Source: a virus. Taken from it: a stretch of DNA of 48,481 nucleotides. Of this stretch, positions 47,829-48,481 are shown piece after piece. The notes under the pieces were generated by a model. That model was not told the origin of the DNA. It ran no database searches and saw only the letters and a list, made by a program, of their open reading frames with translations. The stretch's first letter is position 1; each line of letters opens with the position of its first letter. The position numbers and the translations under genes were made by a program. The DNA lies in IMG/VR virus record IMGVR_UViG_3300008459_000077, positions 1 to 48,481 of that record; one strand, 5' to 3'.

Positions 47829-48429
47829 ATGAATAATATTTATTTGTTTTTGATTTTCTATCTTCTAATCCATGGGTTCCACCATTGATTCTTTTTGTTA
47901 ATTCTAATATAACTGTATCATTTACTCCTTTATCACAAATGCTCCAAAGCTTATTCTTATCGAAGAAGAACATTGCAGATTCAAAAGCGTAGGTTGTTGC
48001 GACTAGGTCAGGATTAGTCATTATTTCAGGCTTTTTCAAGTAATCTGCGAAAGCTTGGTAGTTTGACTTGCCTGTTAACTGCAGAGCACCTCTACCCCTA
48101 TATTTCCAACCATCGCCTGATGCTTCACTACCATTACCCATCCTATCAGCATACACACGATTAGCTATTTTCTCTGGGTTACGAGCGTAAGATTCCTCTA
48201 ATGTACCTGGAAAATACTTACCAAAGATATTTTGCAATCCTTGCGCTGAGTAGTTTAAGTTCTCTGTAAAGATTGTAAATCCACCTGACTCGTGTGATGT
48301 TTGAGCAAAGAAGTGAGCTGCTCTTTCCGGAGTTAGTTTGTAGTAAGCCATTGCTGCTTTCATAGTTCCAGGTCCAAAAGCACCATCTGCTGTTAGACCT
48401 AGTTTAGTTTGCAAACTCTTTAAGCTCAT
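47815..48429 (-). CDS. GH19 endolysin (chitinase-like muramidase) with short N-terminal wall-binding repeat (204 aa)
   Basis: Residues about 1-30 (SLQTKLGLTADGAFGPGT) are a truncated peptidoglycan-binding_1-type repeat. Residues about 35-204 are a glycoside hydrolase family 19 domain: FAQTSHESGGF with catalytic Glu47, Glu56 as candidate second acid, WKYRGRGALQLTG (108-120) and ITKRINGG-type element LTKRINGGTHG near the end. Phage GH19 enzymes cut the glycan strands of peptidoglycan. It has no signal peptide and would depend on a holin. It leads the visible lysis region. The ATG follows the upstream stop by one base. Confidence 0.93.
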   Translation of the reverse strand: MSLKSLQTKLGLTADGAFGPGTMKAAMAYYKLTPERAAHFFAQTSHESGGFTIFTENLNYSAQGLQNIFGKYFPGTLEESYARNPEKIANRVYADRMGNGSEASGDGWKYRGRGALQLTGKSNYQAFADYLKKPEIMTNPDLVATTYAFESAMFFFDKNKLWSICDKGVNDTVILELTKRINGGTHGLEDRKSKTNKYYSYVKA

Positions 48430-48430
48430 A

Positions 48431-48481
48431 TTATCTAACTTTTTTAATTACTTCTATATTTTGTTTTGTTAACCCTTCCCA
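48431..48481 (-). CDS. C-terminal end of a protein cut by the window edge (partial)
   Basis: The frame is open from the window edge and ends TAA at 48433-48431, giving WEGLTKQNIEVIKKVR. The stop is one base before the endolysin ATG (TAATATG), a spacing typical for this genome. Too short to identify. Confidence 0.55.
   Translation of the reverse strand, partial: WEGLTKQNIEVIKKVR

Noticed and set aside
1-48481. CRISPR arrays, insertion sequences, transposases, integrase or attachment sites
   Set aside because: No regularly spaced repeats, no transposase or integrase motifs and no direct repeats flanking the tRNA were seen.

Overview
The window is a stretch of a large tailed-phage genome related to T4 (contractile-tail, myovirus type). 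It is AT-rich, almost gap-free, and every gene I can support lies on the minus strand, so transcription runs from high to low coordinates. T4-type landmarks are a gp25-like and a gp6-like baseplate wedge protein, gp5-like OB-fold hub proteins, a gp55-like late sigma factor, a gp61-like primase and a gp47/gp46-type recombination nuclease, here fused. The host is probably a (marine) member of the Bacteroidetes. The grounds are start codons preceded by A/T-rich sequence rather than Shine-Dalgarno motifs, a secreted Ig/PKD-like protein and an outer-membrane beta-barrel of Bacteroidetes style, and a tmRNA tag that begins GEE. The host call is inference.

Region 48481-43000 (transcribed first) is a lysis and translation-support region. 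It holds a GH19 endolysin, a secreted Ig-like protein, a small 3-TM protein whose 3' end overlaps an initiator-type tRNA-Met(CAU), and a TM/coiled-coil protein. A complete tmRNA gene follows, then a BhlA/UviB-like holin candidate, a spanin-like coiled-coil protein whose gene overlaps that of a signal-peptide-bearing outer-membrane beta-barrel, a second holin candidate and an M15 peptidase.

Region 43023-38500 carries small accessory and regulatory genes: an HPRT-like phosphoribosyltransferase with a degenerate PRPP loop, several conserved small proteins (three not reaching 60 codons), an HD-domain hydrolase and the gp55-like late sigma factor.

Region 38491-14900 is the baseplate/tail module: an OB hub protein with an M15 peptidase domain, its peptidase-less paralogue, a beta-helix-like spike protein, a very long coiled-coil protein, gp25, gp6, a DNRLRE-like protein, two tandem paralogous Ig-domain proteins, a 1207-residue tail protein, a repeat protein and a conserved tail protein. 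Region 14883-3717 continues with fibre/adhesin-like proteins, interrupted by a DNA-metabolism block (T7-type endonuclease I, DnaG-type primase, fused Mre11/Rad50-type nuclease). The last 3.7 kb holds a nucleotidyltransferase-ligase fusion and small conserved proteins.

Three patterns cut across genes. An ARALVN(R/K) peptide starts two giant tail proteins and recurs about eight times in a third. Several proteins share a short charged amphipathic N-terminal helix. A TATTTATA motif on the coding strand sits just upstream of many starts and of the tRNA; it is the reverse complement of the T4 late promoter TATAAATA.
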